64,000 nucleotides of DNA from Harmothoe impar (taxonomy: Eukaryota; Annelida; Polychaeta; Phyllodocida; Polynoidae), in NCBI GenBank assembly GCA_947462335.1, contig OX381705.1, positions 48,948,393 through 49,012,392 on the forward strand, given 5' to 3'. A program made the position numbers and the translations under genes. Below the pieces are notes generated by a model. That model was not told where the DNA came from and did no database searches. It worked only from the letters and a program-made list of their open reading frames with translations. Shown piece by piece: positions 1-12,764 of this stretch (positions are counted from its first letter, which is position 1; each line of letters starts with the position of its first letter).

Positions 1-1652
1 GCATGAAGGGCGCAGGAGTGTAGAAGCTGCGAAGAAGATGTATGTCCTACCCCGTCTGGGGACATATTGCTCTATTATATAGCCTATAGATCAATACTAA
101 ACAGGTATCTATGGTATCGCACCGATCCTTGGTTCTATTCAGAGAAATGAAAGAACCATGGAATTCAAAGATAACTCTAGAATCCGAATCAGCTATACAC
201 TGGGTGGTTGGTGGATTTTCGCACGATTCTTTGCCCCCTCCCCCCATCCAATTCACCAGCCCTGTGAGATAGCTAGTCTTCATGGAATAAAGACACACAT
301 AATATCCATGACATGCACATTGCATGTTATCAACTCATTAGAGCCGTATATCTATATATGGTGGGTTCTGCAGCCCCCTAGCCTCACTATCTAATGAAAG
401 CTGGTGGACCATACAATACAAATATAGATCTACTGTCTGTAAAGTTTATAAACTGTCCCAATGCGTGCTGCATGCAATATGTAGATGATATTATACACTA
501 CCTGTGTCAGTGGTTACACCCTAGGGACAAACTACCCATATCCATAACAACAGTATGACGTACATGACAATCCTATTAAGCCTGTATGACGTTATGGCAG
601 TATACGCTACACAGAAAGGTGCCTCTGTGAACGCAATGACCCGCTATGGGTGTGCTGTTTTCGTTAGTGGATACATACATAATGCTTAGGTGGATTATAG
701 ATTAAAGAGGACAAAGGAATACATGGGGTGCTGCAATGATCAACAGACGATATAGAGAGAACTATATGATGAGGAGAAAATATTAGAAAGAAGGTGCTTA
801 AAGATGAGAAGCCATCTGGAGAGAAAGGAAGTAACATTGTAGAGAATAATGAGGGACAGAACCGGGACAGAAGTATGCAGAGGGATGGGGGAAGGGTCTA
901 AGCAGTAACTACCTCGCACAGTGCCCACCACTACTGCCACTAACGATCCCTCCCTGAAGCCAGCCCCGATGCAACGTGTCTGATTTAGCCGGTAACGATT
1001 TGCCCCAGGGCAACTAGGGGCCACCTAGGTGAAAGGGTGAGTGAGAGGAAGAAGGGGGAGGGCAGGAGGTGGATTCGTGTGTACAAAACAGGGACCCTGG
1101 AGCTGCAGGGGTGGCAGGAAGCAGCTGGAGAGGCAGGAGGAAATGGCTGAGGTAAGCACGTTCCAGCTGCATAATCTCCATAATGTGTGATCTTAAGGCA
1201 GTTAATGGTCCAGGAATGGGCCCGGGTTGGCTGTCATGGTGCGTGGAGAGAAGTGGGAGGCCGTCTCCAGATTTTGGAAGGTGTGCTGAGAGGTAACACT
1301 GTAATATGATGTTTACACAACAGTTGGCTATAAGAGAACAAAGGAAATCGCCTGACTGTAAAATACCTACAGGACTGTATGTGGATGTTGTCCCATTGAG
1401 CAGCCTCTTGAACTTTGAGTGTAAGTCAGATATGAATTCATACGCGTGAGTAAGTGTTATAAGCCTTAGACAATGGTAATCATCCTTGGCTGGCACCTTT
1501 GGACAATTACTATAATGCAGCTCATTGCCATATATTAATCTGACCCTGCAAATGTCAAATCATACTATTTTCTCAACGGCCTATAGGGGCGATCATTGTG
1601 TGAAGCTATGCTCAACCAAGGCTATGTTCTCCTCTTGTACCTTTTATGTATA
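1..1652. other. Non-coding, nothing recognised
   Basis: No exon, RNA gene or clear repeat was recognised here. The open frames present (for example minus 1,014-1,496) are low-complexity, lack domain-like character and are not bounded by convincing splice sites. Confidence 0.5.
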
Positions 1653-1936
1653 GGGCCAAAAAAAAAAAGTTTGTTTCCGGTCACCCGACCGGGTCTAGCA
1701 AAACAGGGCCGGGTCCCCCTCTTTTTTTCTCTTTTTCAAATTTTTCCCTATATACCAGTTTTTACTGTTTGTAAATCGGATAATTTTTAAGGATTTTAGA
1801 GGAAAAACGCTAAAAATAGGCCTAAAATGAGAAAATTAAAAAAAAAAAAATTAAAAAAAAAAAAAAAAATCCGACCGGCCGGGTCTGGGTTGTCTGACCA
1901 TGTTACCGGAAACCAACCTTTTTTTTTATTTGGCCT
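1653..1936. mobile_element. MITE family A, copy 1 (GGCCAAAA termini, TA target)
   Basis: Inverted ends are visible: the left end reads GGGCCAAAAA followed by GTTTGTTTCCGG, and the right end reads CCGGAAACCAACC followed by TTTGGCC. TA lies immediately outside both ends (1,651-1,652 and after 1,936). The interior repeats GACCGGGTC and is A/T-rich, with no coding capacity. A second copy with the same ends and interior words (GGGTC, tagcaaaacaggg) lies at 20,787-21,032. TA flanks and short length suggest a non-autonomous element moved by a TA-targeting transposase; this is inference. Confidence 0.65.
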
Positions 1937-2095
1937 AAGGGGATGTTGAGCACGAGTGGCACAGTATATTGAGTTCAAGAGATCCAGGTGAAGGTGGAGG
2001 AGGTGTGCCATCAATAGGTCAGTACCCACTGCTACCCATTGCACCCCTCGCCTGGATCACCCCAATCAATGTCTCCAGGGAGGTGGGTAGTCATT

Positions 2096-2740
2096 GTAGT
2101 TTGTAGTTTGTAGTTTGATTATTTATTGACCATAAAAAATCACAGACGTGGGGCGCTTTTCATAAATGGCCAGGAGGATACATAAATCGAGCGATTAATG
2201 CAGTAGAGTCTTATACTAAATTACTAATTATGTTTAACGATGTGATCGATGGCAACTGGGCCCATGAAGTCTTTACATGTGCTATATAGCATTTAGGAAG
2301 TCCTTCCTGATTGTCATATTTTGGACCGCGTCGTCCAAGGCAGTCCAGAGGATATCACCGCGGTGTAGCGGGCTCTTGGCGTAGACGGCTTTCTTCAGCC
2401 TGGGCACTTTCAGTTTCTTCTTCGTGTTCCCACGTAGCACCCTAGTCGGTACCACTACCATTGTTGGTTTGAGGGCTAGTTTGTGCATGTGGCCAAGTAG
2501 TTGCTTCCTACGCGCGGCTTCGAGGTAGGATACCTTGTGGCGGTGGTGTAGGTCATGGACGTGTACATCAGGAGCAAATCTGACCCGCTCGCATGCGCGG
2601 AGGCAATCGTTCTGCAAGGTCTGCAGTTTGCGGGCTGCCCATACTGGGCCGCTGTCTGCCATGAAGGCGCAGTAGTCCGAGATAGGTCTAATCATATGCT
2701 TGTACACCTGCACCGCCGTTGGCAACCCCCCTGGTGCAAC
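2096..2740 (-). mobile_element. 5'-truncated LINE (non-LTR retrotransposon) with 3' AAACTAC tail
   Basis: Read on the minus strand, a reverse transcriptase C-terminal region (2,282 to about 2,740) is followed by about 160 nt of 3' UTR. It ends in three or more copies of the heptamer AAACTAC (2,096-2,118). A short tandem-repeat tail rather than poly(A) is typical of CR1/L2/Jockey-type LINEs. The 5' side stops at a run of G (2,757-2,771), so most of the element is missing. No target-site duplication could be defined. Confidence 0.7.
2282..2740 (-). pseudogene. Reverse transcriptase C-terminal fragment (LINE ORF2)
   Basis: About 150 residues in one minus-strand frame, ending at a TAG at 2,282-2,284. 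The stretch YKHMIRPISDYCAFM...KLQTLQNDCLRACERV, then HKVSYLEAARRKQLLGHMH, has the familiar spacing of the thumb/post-RT region of LINE proteins: Y+xxxRPxxxYC, then KLQxLQNxxLR, then a helix rich in R/K. The catalytic part of the RT (FADD box) and any endonuclease are absent, so this is an inactive remnant. The exact clade is not assigned. Confidence 0.7.
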
Positions 2741-2819
2741 AAGAATTGAAGTGCAGGCGGGGGGGGGGGGGGAGAGGAGGTCCATGAAACAGTGTCTGAG
2801 AGCGATCTCCATGCCTCAG

Positions 2820-3632
2820 CATCTGGCCAAGGGCAGTCATGACTCACATGCTTAATGCAATGTACTAGCAAGCAAGAATCCATTGGTCTTCATTTCTAAA
2901 CATAAAATCGTTATTCCTCTATGAGGGGACGAACGCTACTTCCCATTGGCATTTCCACTGTTGTTCCCCATACATCTTCTCTGTATTTCTTTAGATCTAC
3001 ACCTGCGTATACCTGCTCTAACGGTGCTTTTTTTTACATTCTTTATCGTACCTGACTCCCAAATTAGAATCGTTCCTGACTCCATCTCTATTATGTTCTC
3101 CCCTCTCCCTACCTGCCACTTTTACATCGTCCCCCCAGTCACCCAGCCACCCCCCCCCCCCCCCACTTGCCTGCCACCCCCTTCAGCCCTTACCTACCTG
3201 ACTTTCCACATCAGGTCTGCTCTCTCTAAGTGCGGGTCGTGCACCTGACACTCTAGCTTCCTCCGGGTCAACACAGCTTCGACCGTAAAGCCCATTTCTC
3301 AGAAGCCACCAGCGAGTTAGATCTAAGGAATCTACCCAAAGGTTCCTTCTTGGAATCGACCACTATCAGAACTACTACCTGCTTCAGATACAGGTCTATT
3401 ACGGCTATATAGTAGCATGGCGATTATTATATTTTCGGTTAAGTGAGACAAAGGAAAGTCACGCAACTATGTGTTCATGGACTCTCCCTTCCACAGGCCA
3501 ATTGCATAGTGGTTCACAACTTATTCTGTAATATTCTGTGATATCAACAGTTGAAGTCATTCCAGTGTAGTACTGTGGATGCATTCCTCCTTCAGATAGA
3601 AATGGGTAGATTTTAAAACGTTTATAATTATT
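2820..3632. other. Non-coding, simple C-runs only
   Basis: Nothing gene-like was seen. A run of C at about 3,149-3,165 creates the only proline-rich open frame here, which is an artefact of low complexity. Confidence 0.5.
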
Positions 3633-3968
3633 ATTAATTATTGCTGGGTACATAAATAATCAGCTTAAATTTTCAAATACTCATAAATTTCTTAATTTCC
3701 ATAAGCGGCGTTTCACGAGGTGAGATTTCCTCCTTCCTGGCCCTGCGCACCTGTTTTCAGTTCCACTCGATATGACTATTGCGATCATTCATTCTATATT
3801 ATTAATTATTGCTGGGTACATAAACAATCAGCTAAAATTTTCAAATACTCATAAATTTCTTTATTTCCATAAGCGGCGTTTCACGAGGTGAGATTTCCTC
3901 CTTCCTGGCCCTGCGCACCTGTTTTCAGTTCCACTCGATATGACTATTGCGATCATTCATTCTATATT
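3633..3968. repeat. Direct tandem duplication, 168-bp unit x2
   Basis: The block beginning TTGCTGGGTACATAAA at 3,641 recurs at 3,809, exactly 168 bp later. The rest is nearly identical, including CATAAGCGGCGTTTCACGAG and GATTTCCTCCTTCCTGGCCC. Both copies end in ATTCATTCTATATT. The very high identity suggests a recent duplication. The units have no coding content. Confidence 0.9.
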
Positions 3969-4218
3969 TAATAGCAGTATCTATAGATATAGAGGGATTA
4001 CAGCTACACGACTTCCTGTTGTGATAGTCACGCACCTCCAGGGCCTGATTACTCAACGTAGACCTGTAATATGACTCCCACCAGACAATATTAACGTCTT
4101 GGGGACAAGGTAAATCTTGGTTAAAGGTATACATTAAACATGTAAAGACATGATGTCATTTACTATATGTATATATTAGTGGGCCCCATGTATTTGAGGC
4201 ACCTTTTAGAATACACAA

Positions 4219-4338
4219 CCCAGTTAACGAAAAACGTTATACAACGTTTCAGGACGTTTCTCTCCTTATCATGGCCAAAGGTTTTATAACGTTTAAAACG
4301 TTATTTTGATATGAAATAACGTGTTTTTTTTACCCGGG
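4219..4338 (+). mobile_element. CCCAG-terminated element 1 (ACGTT palindromes)
   Basis: A 120-bp element with inverted ends CCCAGTTAACGAAAAACG and (reverse complement) CCCGGGTAAAAAAAACACG. The interior contains repeated AACGTT/ACGTTT words and the marker GTTTCTCTCCTTATCATGGCC. Relatives are at 39,500, 41,674 and 45,307. Confidence 0.65.
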
Positions 4339-4339
4339 T

Positions 4340-5062
4340 ACCCTGTAGAAGAGAGATTAAATTGACAGGACGCAGACTACTTTGGGATGAAATAGATACA
4401 CGTCTATTGTACAGTCATCTTTTAATGAGTATGGAACTGCTGGGATCGACGGTCTATGTAAATCGAATGTTGAAATTTCAGATATCTAGTAGCAGTGGAA
4501 ATATCAAATATTTAAACATTCATAAGAATACCCTTCACTGCATTAAAACGTGTGTTTTTCTGCTCTTTTTACCCCCTCATAAATATTGTTATTTCTGTCG
4601 CCTCCATCTGATTGAATGCATAGATACTATTGATCAGGTTTTTACCCTTCATTCCTTTATTCAGTCAGACTGTTGCTGTTGCTATGATTAATGAGAGGAT
4701 GGACAAATAGAAAAAGAATGAGAAATATAAAAATCAACTGATAATAGGCCTATGTCCTGGTGAAACCTGCTAGCATTCTACAACATACATTCCGTACTGC
4801 AAGGATGTACTAACATAGATAATAATGCCCCATGTTCTTATCATGTCCATTTATGTATAATGCCAATTTAAATCAACGTAAATCTTTATCATTTAAAGGA
4901 ATAGAATTATGATTACACAAATTGTTTGGAAGGATATAATTATGTGAATTGGCATTGCCTGAGAAAAGGGACCATTTCTCCATTCTGCCTGTACTACTTA
5001 CACCAGAACTGTTTGCTTCTTATAGACTTAAATTCAAACATGCATAACAAGCCAAACGTTTT
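4340..5062. other. Non-coding, nothing recognised
   Basis: AT-rich unique sequence. A plus-strand open frame at 4,362-4,691 has no recognisable domain or splice context and is regarded as chance. Confidence 0.45.
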
Positions 5063-6960
5063 TTAATTAACACTGGGGGTAATCCCTGTTTTAATCATCA
5101 GGTGTAATCCCTCAGAAAAAAAGGGAAGTTGGCAAAACATTGACGCTCCGATGACCCCTCCAACTTTTTGAATGCTGGTGTTACCTGAGTAAAAATACAA
5201 TTCCTCTCTCTTTACACTACTAACACTTGTCCCACCAGATTGCAATTCAACCGGGCATGCAGGTATCTGATTGGATAATATCAGCCCTCTTTTGATCATC
5301 TCATTCTGGTTTGCCAAGTAATTACCAGCAAGGTTAATCCTTGTGAAAAAGAGCGTAAAGATCAGACATTCCAGCAGTGACACAAGTTATTTCCATAACC
5401 TATTTTCAATTCCTCAGCAATAGATCTTTAATAACTATTGCCACAATAAAATCACATGGATTATGGCGAGGATATTAGCAGTTTCCCTTCCCTGTTATGA
5501 CTCCCTCGACATGGTGGGCCACTGAAGCCATACCTCATACATATATAAAAGCATGCCATCATCTCTACAACAGAGGAGCTTCCCAGTGGAAAAAAATAGA
5601 ATAATCTGGAGAAGGGTGACTCCTGGGAGTGGAGGAGCTTAGATTACCTTGATCGGTAAACACCGTATTATATCTTGAAATGACATATACAACGAAGGAA
5701 ACCCCTGTGTGATATGATATGGATGGTTATATTCAGATCTACATTTTACTCCTTTGCCTGATACATCAGATGGATCCATCCAGTACACAAGGAGAGTGTA
5801 TTTCAGATGTTCTAACATAAGCCAATTCAATTTCCAGGGAGGGAGGAGACACTACATTGATCCAACAGTTGGACCCTGACAGCCCCATATTTACTTACAC
5901 GGAGACGAGACAGACACAAAGCATGAATTGTACTAGAAAGCAACACACTACAATACAATTGGAGAAAGAGAAGTGTGAGGGATTAAGGATAATGAGGACT
6001 GCTATCTTGACTACTAGGACGAGGAGACAGAACAGCGTCTTTATTTAAAATCCCTGGATCTAGAGATGGTGAGCTATCACTGCTCCTACAAAACGTCGGC
6101 CTATACCTAATGATATATCCTGTATTGATGAAATCAAAACTTAAACAGTGAAAATAGAGCTTATAAATGCACCAAGGGAGTTACCGCCTTTGGCGATTAA
6201 AGTTTGAATAGGCTAATGGTGGGGTTAGTCAAAAGTGGTGTACTTCAAACCAGAACTGCTCAGACCCCTGCCTTTGCTAGTTTTAGTTTTACTGGCGTCT
6301 CTCGAGACAATTGCATATAGGTGACACCCTTGCAGTGTAACTGTTTATCAAAAATTGCGAAAGCCACCTTCGGAAAAGGTATTTTGTCCACTCAACTAGA
6401 GGGTGTCTGTGAATGAATGTCCTTATAGCAGTGCCTACTTCAAACAGCAAGAGCTGCTCTCAACTACTGTTAAGCAACCGTCCAAAAAAGGGCCACTTCA
6501 GACAGCAGCAGAGTTTGACACCTGATTTATATACCCCCCTCTCCCAGGATCGACAAACATACTTCTCCATATTGCTTGTATTTGGTTATTCTGCTCTACA
6601 TAACTCTGAAAGGAATCTGACATGAATAGGAATATAAGGCTATTCACATATGATATGGTTTATATTGTTTTATCATTTCCCTCACCAGCCCCCTCTCCTA
6701 CACGAAAGGTAGCTTAGATTACCTGCCTCTACAGGATGATCTATCAGTACCACTTTTGGACAGTAGGTAGTTTCTCCTTCTTTCTTCACTTATGAGCAGC
6801 GGTCCAACAATGAGCTGCTCTTCTGGACTACAAGATGTGTCTCTGATGGGGCGATTTCAGATTTTAAATGGCCTTGTTCTGTCTAAATGTCTATACAAAC
6901 TGTGCTTATGTATGTCTTCACGAGAGTCTGAAGGGGGCGGTTAAAATAAAGAGGCTCTCC
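5063..6960. repeat. Segmental duplication, copy A
   Basis: Diverged copy of 7,175-9,690. Matching blocks in the same order and orientation include CATCTCATTCTGGTTTGCC (about 5,297; 7,289 in copy B), the cACGGAGACGAGACAGACAC block (about 5,899; about 8,131), GAGCTGCTCTCAACTACTGT (6,451; about 9,180) and the AACAATGAGCTGCTC block (about 6,806; about 9,543). No intact gene is recognised in either copy. Confidence 0.75.
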
Positions 6961-7174
6961 TCTACGCTATTTATCAGCTCCTCCTCAATCTAACAGTATT
7001 CAATTTCACCATGATGAGGTTTAATTAGTTCAGCAACTTCATGGCTAATTTTATCATCACCTACAAGGTACACTAGAAGAAAAAATAGTTGCCCTTCCTC
7101 CTCATACATTCCTACCCGTTCCAGCTATACTACCACATATGACAAGAACCTTATTCGAATGTTGCAATTACATT

Positions 7175-9690
7175 CTACGATCTCTCTAGCTCTCTCTCTC
7201 TCAAGCTATTTCTACTATTTACACATCCTACCAACCTCGCAACACAAGTCCATGCTGACATTTGATCGGTTAATCCTAGCCCCATTTTAATCATCTCATT
7301 CTGGTCTGCCAAGTAATCAGCAGCATGGGTAATCCTTATGAAAAAGTGGGTGAAAAGCTGACATTCCAGGAGTGACACATGTAATTCTCCAATGTTAATT
7401 ATATTTCATGCCAGCACCAGTAGGTCTGTCATTATTGCCACTTTAATTAGAATCATGGGAAAGATCTAAACAGTATCTACATCTTTTTATAACTCCCGGA
7501 GTCTGGAGGATCATTGAAATCCACTCCTGCAATATGAATCTACTTACAATCATCAACAAAAATGCCTACCATCTTTATATATTATGATCTTGTCACACGG
7601 CTTCTGTAGCATACATTTATTTTGAGTCATAGTAAATGTATCGACTGCTTGGGTGTAGACCCTGCAATTTATAATTTAGTCGGCGATTGCTTTACGCTAA
7701 CATTTCTCAACAGGGGTGACACAATATCAGTTTATAACACCCTTTAATTCTGTACGGGCTAACTGCATAATTATGTATAACTGCAGGTGTACGCTATCCA
7801 TTTATTATCTACTCGCACTATTCACAATTAAACCATTCATAATGAGAATAATTTTGAAACGCTCAGACTAGTTTCAATTGGATCACCTAAAGTATTTAAT
7901 GTATATTCTATTCACGATTTTGGGACAACAGTGAATGTATATGAAGAAAGCAATGTACCTTTACAGGAGACTATGCAAGCATCTGTCAGATTATATCTTG
8001 ATCTACACTCTATCCCTTTGTCGCGTCTTTCAGATGTTGGACTTGAGAAGATTCAGTTCACGGGGAGGGAGGGAGAAGACACGGGGAAGGAGGAGCCAAC
8101 ACACCCACCCAGACACCCCCGTCTTCATTTACATAGAGACGAGACAGGCACAAAGCATGTACTGGCAATCAACGCACACTGCAACCCGATTGGAGCAATA
8201 GAAACGTGGGGTATTAAGGACATGGGGGCTGACATGTTGGCTACCACGAGGAGGGGACACAGCAAGATGCATGACTTAGAATTGTGGGTTTAGAGACATG
8301 TAGAGAGTATACCAGTATAATGCACTATAACTGACGGTCTTGAAAGCAAATTGTACACCTATACAGCAGCTTCTAATGGACAATGTACGGTGTGGAATAC
8401 TAAACCAAAACTACCCGAGAAAGCATACAGACTCTGTACGGCTTGAGTGTATGCCTATGTGTACGGGTTCAAGTGCGTAGCACGAGAATCCCGTAAACGT
8501 AGGCATACACAAAAGCTGTACAGAAGTCTGGATGCTTTCGAGTGTGGTTTTGGCTTTATTATACCTAGCCATACTAATCTAAGGGTTCTGATAATGACCA
8601 ATAGACAGAAATAATCTGGAATAGATGAAAGAAATAACAGAAATAGATGGAAGTGGGACAGAAAAGCATCACGAAATGGTGCTGCTGGCTGCTGTACGCC
8701 CACTGTACCTCCAACCATACACACACACGTGGGCATATGACATTTTTACGCCACACCGTGGGCATACAGACTACAGTGTTTAAGAGATACTAGTATCATA
8801 TGCTAGGTATAATAAAAGAAGTGCAGAGATCCAGGCTGTCTAACAGAAATGTGAGTATGTTTCTGGTTGAATGCTGATAAAAGTTAAATAGGACCAAACC
8901 CTTATATCAGTGTATATTCTAACTTGCTATTCATAAACAAAATTCATATTTTTCAGTGTTGTTTTTTGTTGCCTAGTTTGCCTGCTATAAATAGGAAACT
9001 TTACACACTTTGTACACATGCCTACTGACACCGTTGCAGTGTGCCTGTGAATTAAACATACCGATACACCCCTATGCTAGGTACTCTTTGCATAGAAGTC
9101 TATGGGCCTCTCAGCCAGAGGGTGCTTGTGTATACATGTCCCTGTGGACAGCACCGGGATTGCCTACTTCAAACATTAAGAGCTGCTCTCAACTACTGTT
9201 GAGCAACTAACCAACAATGAGTGTCTCCCGGAGGGGTGACCAAAGGCAGCCACTCAAAGCATTAGAGTTCGACAGCTGGTCAATATATCTACAACAGGAG
9301 TTATGCTGGTGCTTTGTCCTTCTGTTCTACCTGTCAATGCCACACCTCTGAGAGCAATTGGACTTGTGTGAATATGCTATTCAACTACAACGATTGTACA
9401 TGTATATATAGCTATATTGTTCCCATAGCTCCTGCAACCACAGAAAGGCATTCCCTCTCTGTGAGGGACGCAGAGGTGCCCCTTCCATACAGTAAGTGCT
9501 CCTTCTGGCTACACACCTGAGCAACTCTGAGCAGATGTCCAGCAATGAGATGCTCTCTCGGACTTCTCTCTATGTCCCTTCTATGGCTGTTCCAGTCTGG
9601 AAATAGCCCCGTTCGGTCTAGATGACTGCACAAACTATGCTCATGTACAGCTTAAGTGGATTCTAAAGGAGGCCATATCCCCAATAGATA
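7175..9690. repeat. Segmental duplication, copy B
   Basis: Partner of 5,063-6,960. Copy B is longer, partly because it carries the hairpin element at 8,401-8,558 that copy A lacks. Identity is moderate, with many indels, so the duplication is old. Short open frames in the two copies are not conserved in frame, which argues against a duplicated protein gene. Confidence 0.75.
8401..8558. mobile_element. Long hairpin / MITE-like inverted repeat
   Basis: Two arms of about 66 bp (8,401-8,467 and 8,490-8,558) are near reverse complements around a loop of about 22 bp. Arm words that pair include AAGCATACAGACT with AGTCTGGATGCTTT, and GAGTGTATGCCTA with TAGGCATACACA. The outer ends are TAAACCAAAA and TTTTGGCTTTA. 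It is present only in segmental copy B, so it was inserted after the duplication or lost from copy A. Confidence 0.75.
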
Positions 9691-9699
9691 ACATTTTAT

Positions 9700-12350
9700 C
9701 TCGCTGGACAATCCATCTTCTCTTTTTTTAAAGAGAGAATATGTGCAGTTTTTCATGGTGAGGAGAACCAAAACCTTACACTTTCTTTCTTTATCCCCAT
9801 AGGCGGAATTTGACACACTGTAATAATGTTATATTACTACTACCGCACCCTAGGGATCCGTATACAAAGGGGCAGATAAATGCACTGCAGTATACACAAA
9901 GGAGACAACTAGGAATACGTGAGTAACACTTACTGCCTCTGAGGTGACTTTATTAGCAGCTAGGTCTACCCTAAGGGGTAATAAACCCCATATAAGAACT
10001 GCAGAAAACACATTTCTTATCAAATTGCTTCGCGCTGTGTTGCACGGAAAGCTTCATAGTTGAGAAAGGATATCTCTACATAGGTAAATAGAGGGGTTGC
10101 CTCAGGAAACTAATGCGGTTTTGCTAGTTTATTCTGCCTCTTCATGCATTTGATTTACATTTCTATCCAAGAAAACCAGAAGAGGTTGTATGTTATGCTT
10201 TGACGCAAACAATGATAATGTACTGTATACTATTGTTTTTTTTGTTTGTTTTTTTTTTGGGGGGGGGGGTGGATGATGAGGGAATGTGATGATACCAAGG
10301 TTTACATTGCTACAGCTCTGATATTTGAAAAATACAAAGTTGCATATTGTTAAAATAAGGTTACATTTTTTTTGTAATTTTATTTCCAAGTTAAACAACC
10401 TATCCAGTCATAGATCGTTAAAGGATGTGGCAGCCACACTATGATCATTAGCAAGTCATGCTAGATCCTGACTTTGACATGTGCCTTACCCGTTACAAAT
10501 ATCGATATAATTATACCACCTACACATGAGCGGATGGACCCTTTCAGTATTTCCGTGGCTTTCTCTCTGACAATGATTGCAGGATAGGATTGGGTTCCAT
10601 GCAACGGATTTAACGCAATACAGAGAATAATATAGTCAGATATGCAGAATGAAAATATTAGTAAAGGTTAGCAGACAACTCAATCTCCGTAATGTAATTA
10701 TTTAAGTTGTATCTCGTTCTACTTAAATATTATTGCTTCATTTCTACTTTTCTAGACATTCAATAGATTATTGTTCTGATCTAGATGGTCGTGTATTATA
10801 GTTAGGCTAACTACATGAGTTACAAAGTAATATTATCCGGCTTTTTTTGCGACGTTGCATCCTCTATATAGATATATTTGTTGGGTTATACCCTCTTTGC
10901 CCATGAACAGCTCCCACTGGAGGCCGCGGCGAACTGACTGACATTTTCAAGTTAGCAGCCAAAATGGCAAATACATGTTTCACCCAACACCCATATTTTA
11001 GCATGACAGATCGTTATGGTATGTAGCCTATTCTGCTCCCATTCGTCTTGTTATTTACGTTCGTTGTGTCTACTTAAATAAGTATAAAGACAATAAATAT
11101 GCCGCACATGAGTGCAGTACCAACTATGAAGTGAAGGACTAAAATTATGTATGGTTTTCTGTAAATTTGGTAATTTTCGCCAATGCATGTATAAATATTT
11201 ATGTTTATGTTAGGCCGAGGACTTATGAAATTGATCAGCGATTGCACCGTCATGGACAATGACTGTTTCTAGATGCACACATGTTAAATAAATGCACTGG
11301 AAATCTATAATACAATAAATATGATGTATCTTATAATTATCATAATATGCCTTTTTATTTTCATGTCTCTATGTGGAACAAATCTGGGTGAATTGGCTTA
11401 CCGGAAAGAACGAGTATGTACAGTTCGTGACTCCAAGTGAAATAGGAACAGCCAATATAAACAGCAAAGGTACCCCAGCCTCTGTATCCCGTATATGACA
11501 GGGGCAGACATTTCATCTGACAGTGCCATTGGAAATGCACAATGCCACTACTGATGTTATTTATTGGTGGGTTTTAGTGGGTTTTCTTTTGGTGATGTGC
11601 CTTTTTGCCAGTGTAACTATAGAAGAGAGCACATACATGCATACGTGATATTACATCACATGTTTAATGCACTTCCAATCTTATTAGGCCAAATTACAAC
11701 TCGTTAGAGATGGAGAAATGACCCAGGCATGTCGGCCCACTGTCGGCATGACTAATGCACTGTAACAATAAGATCGTATACTGAGAATACTGTTTCTGTA
11801 TTTGTTATTGAAGTACCTACAGTGTATTGTATCATGATGCCACACGCATTGTCCAGGTCGACCTCCTCTTGTCACAACCCCGGGACAGGGGGTGCCACTC
11901 CCGTTACCCCCGGTATCTAGAGGAGATGTGAGGAACATAGACACACGGCCGTCATAGATATAGTAAATTTCCTCTCACCTATACTCCCTTTTATTAGTTT
12001 CTATCTGCACATGGCTCTGTGGGTGTTGAATGACTGCCTCATATGACAGGCCACTGTCATTGACTGGGCATATAGCAAGCAACAGTGTTACAGCTCTTTT
12101 TGCCTAAAAACTTCTTTGTTTTCTTTTTTTATTTGGGGGACCTATACACGAGGAATATGCTATATTACATCTACAATGATTTTCAACTTTCGTGCGAATC
12201 TACTTCTATTTAGTATTTATAAAACCAGATTGTCGAAAATCCCCCATGTCTATATTCCTAGTGTCCTAGTTTTCACCAAAGTCCCCCAAAGTGAGGATAC
12301 ATTTTTTCAACATACATCTCCCCCACTATGGTACATTTATAAGCAGGGTA
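9700..12350. other. Non-coding, nothing recognised
   Basis: AT-rich sequence with a T/G homopolymer stretch at about 10,229-10,271. No exon, tRNA or bounded repeat was recognised. Confidence 0.45.
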
Positions 12351-12351
12351 A

Positions 12352-12353
<2 letters not shown>

Positions 12354-12439
<86 letters not shown>

Positions 12440-12440
12440 T

Positions 12441-12513
<73 letters not shown>

Positions 12514-12581
12514 ACATGTATATAGATATAGATATAGATATATAGAGATAAATAGATATAGATATAGATATATATATACTG
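12354..12581. repeat. Compound microsatellite (TA)n-(GA)n-(TA)n-(GATATA)n
   Basis: A TA run (12,354-12,401) is followed by about 17 GA repeats (12,402-12,436), a second long TA run (12,444-12,509) and then interrupted TAGATA/GATATA units to about 12,581. The tyrosine/isoleucine-rich open frames over it are artefacts. Confidence 0.95.
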
Positions 12582-12764
12582 TAAAGTGTAGATAGCTTCT
12601 GAGTGCAGTGTCCATGAGAAGATGGCATTTGGCTCCTCTGACTTGAATTAACAGACACCCGTCCAAGACGGCCGGCCAGACTATCAAATATCCCTAGCAG
12701 TGCATTTAAAATAAAATTGAGGGAGCCATTCTTCCCCCAGACCAGACATGTTACCTTTCTTAGA

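Noticed and set aside
1014..1496. 160-residue minus-strand open frame
   Set aside because: No domain, no conserved-looking segments and composition typical of random open sequence.
10129..10398. Lys/Pro-rich frame over T/G runs
   Set aside because: Homopolymer artefact.
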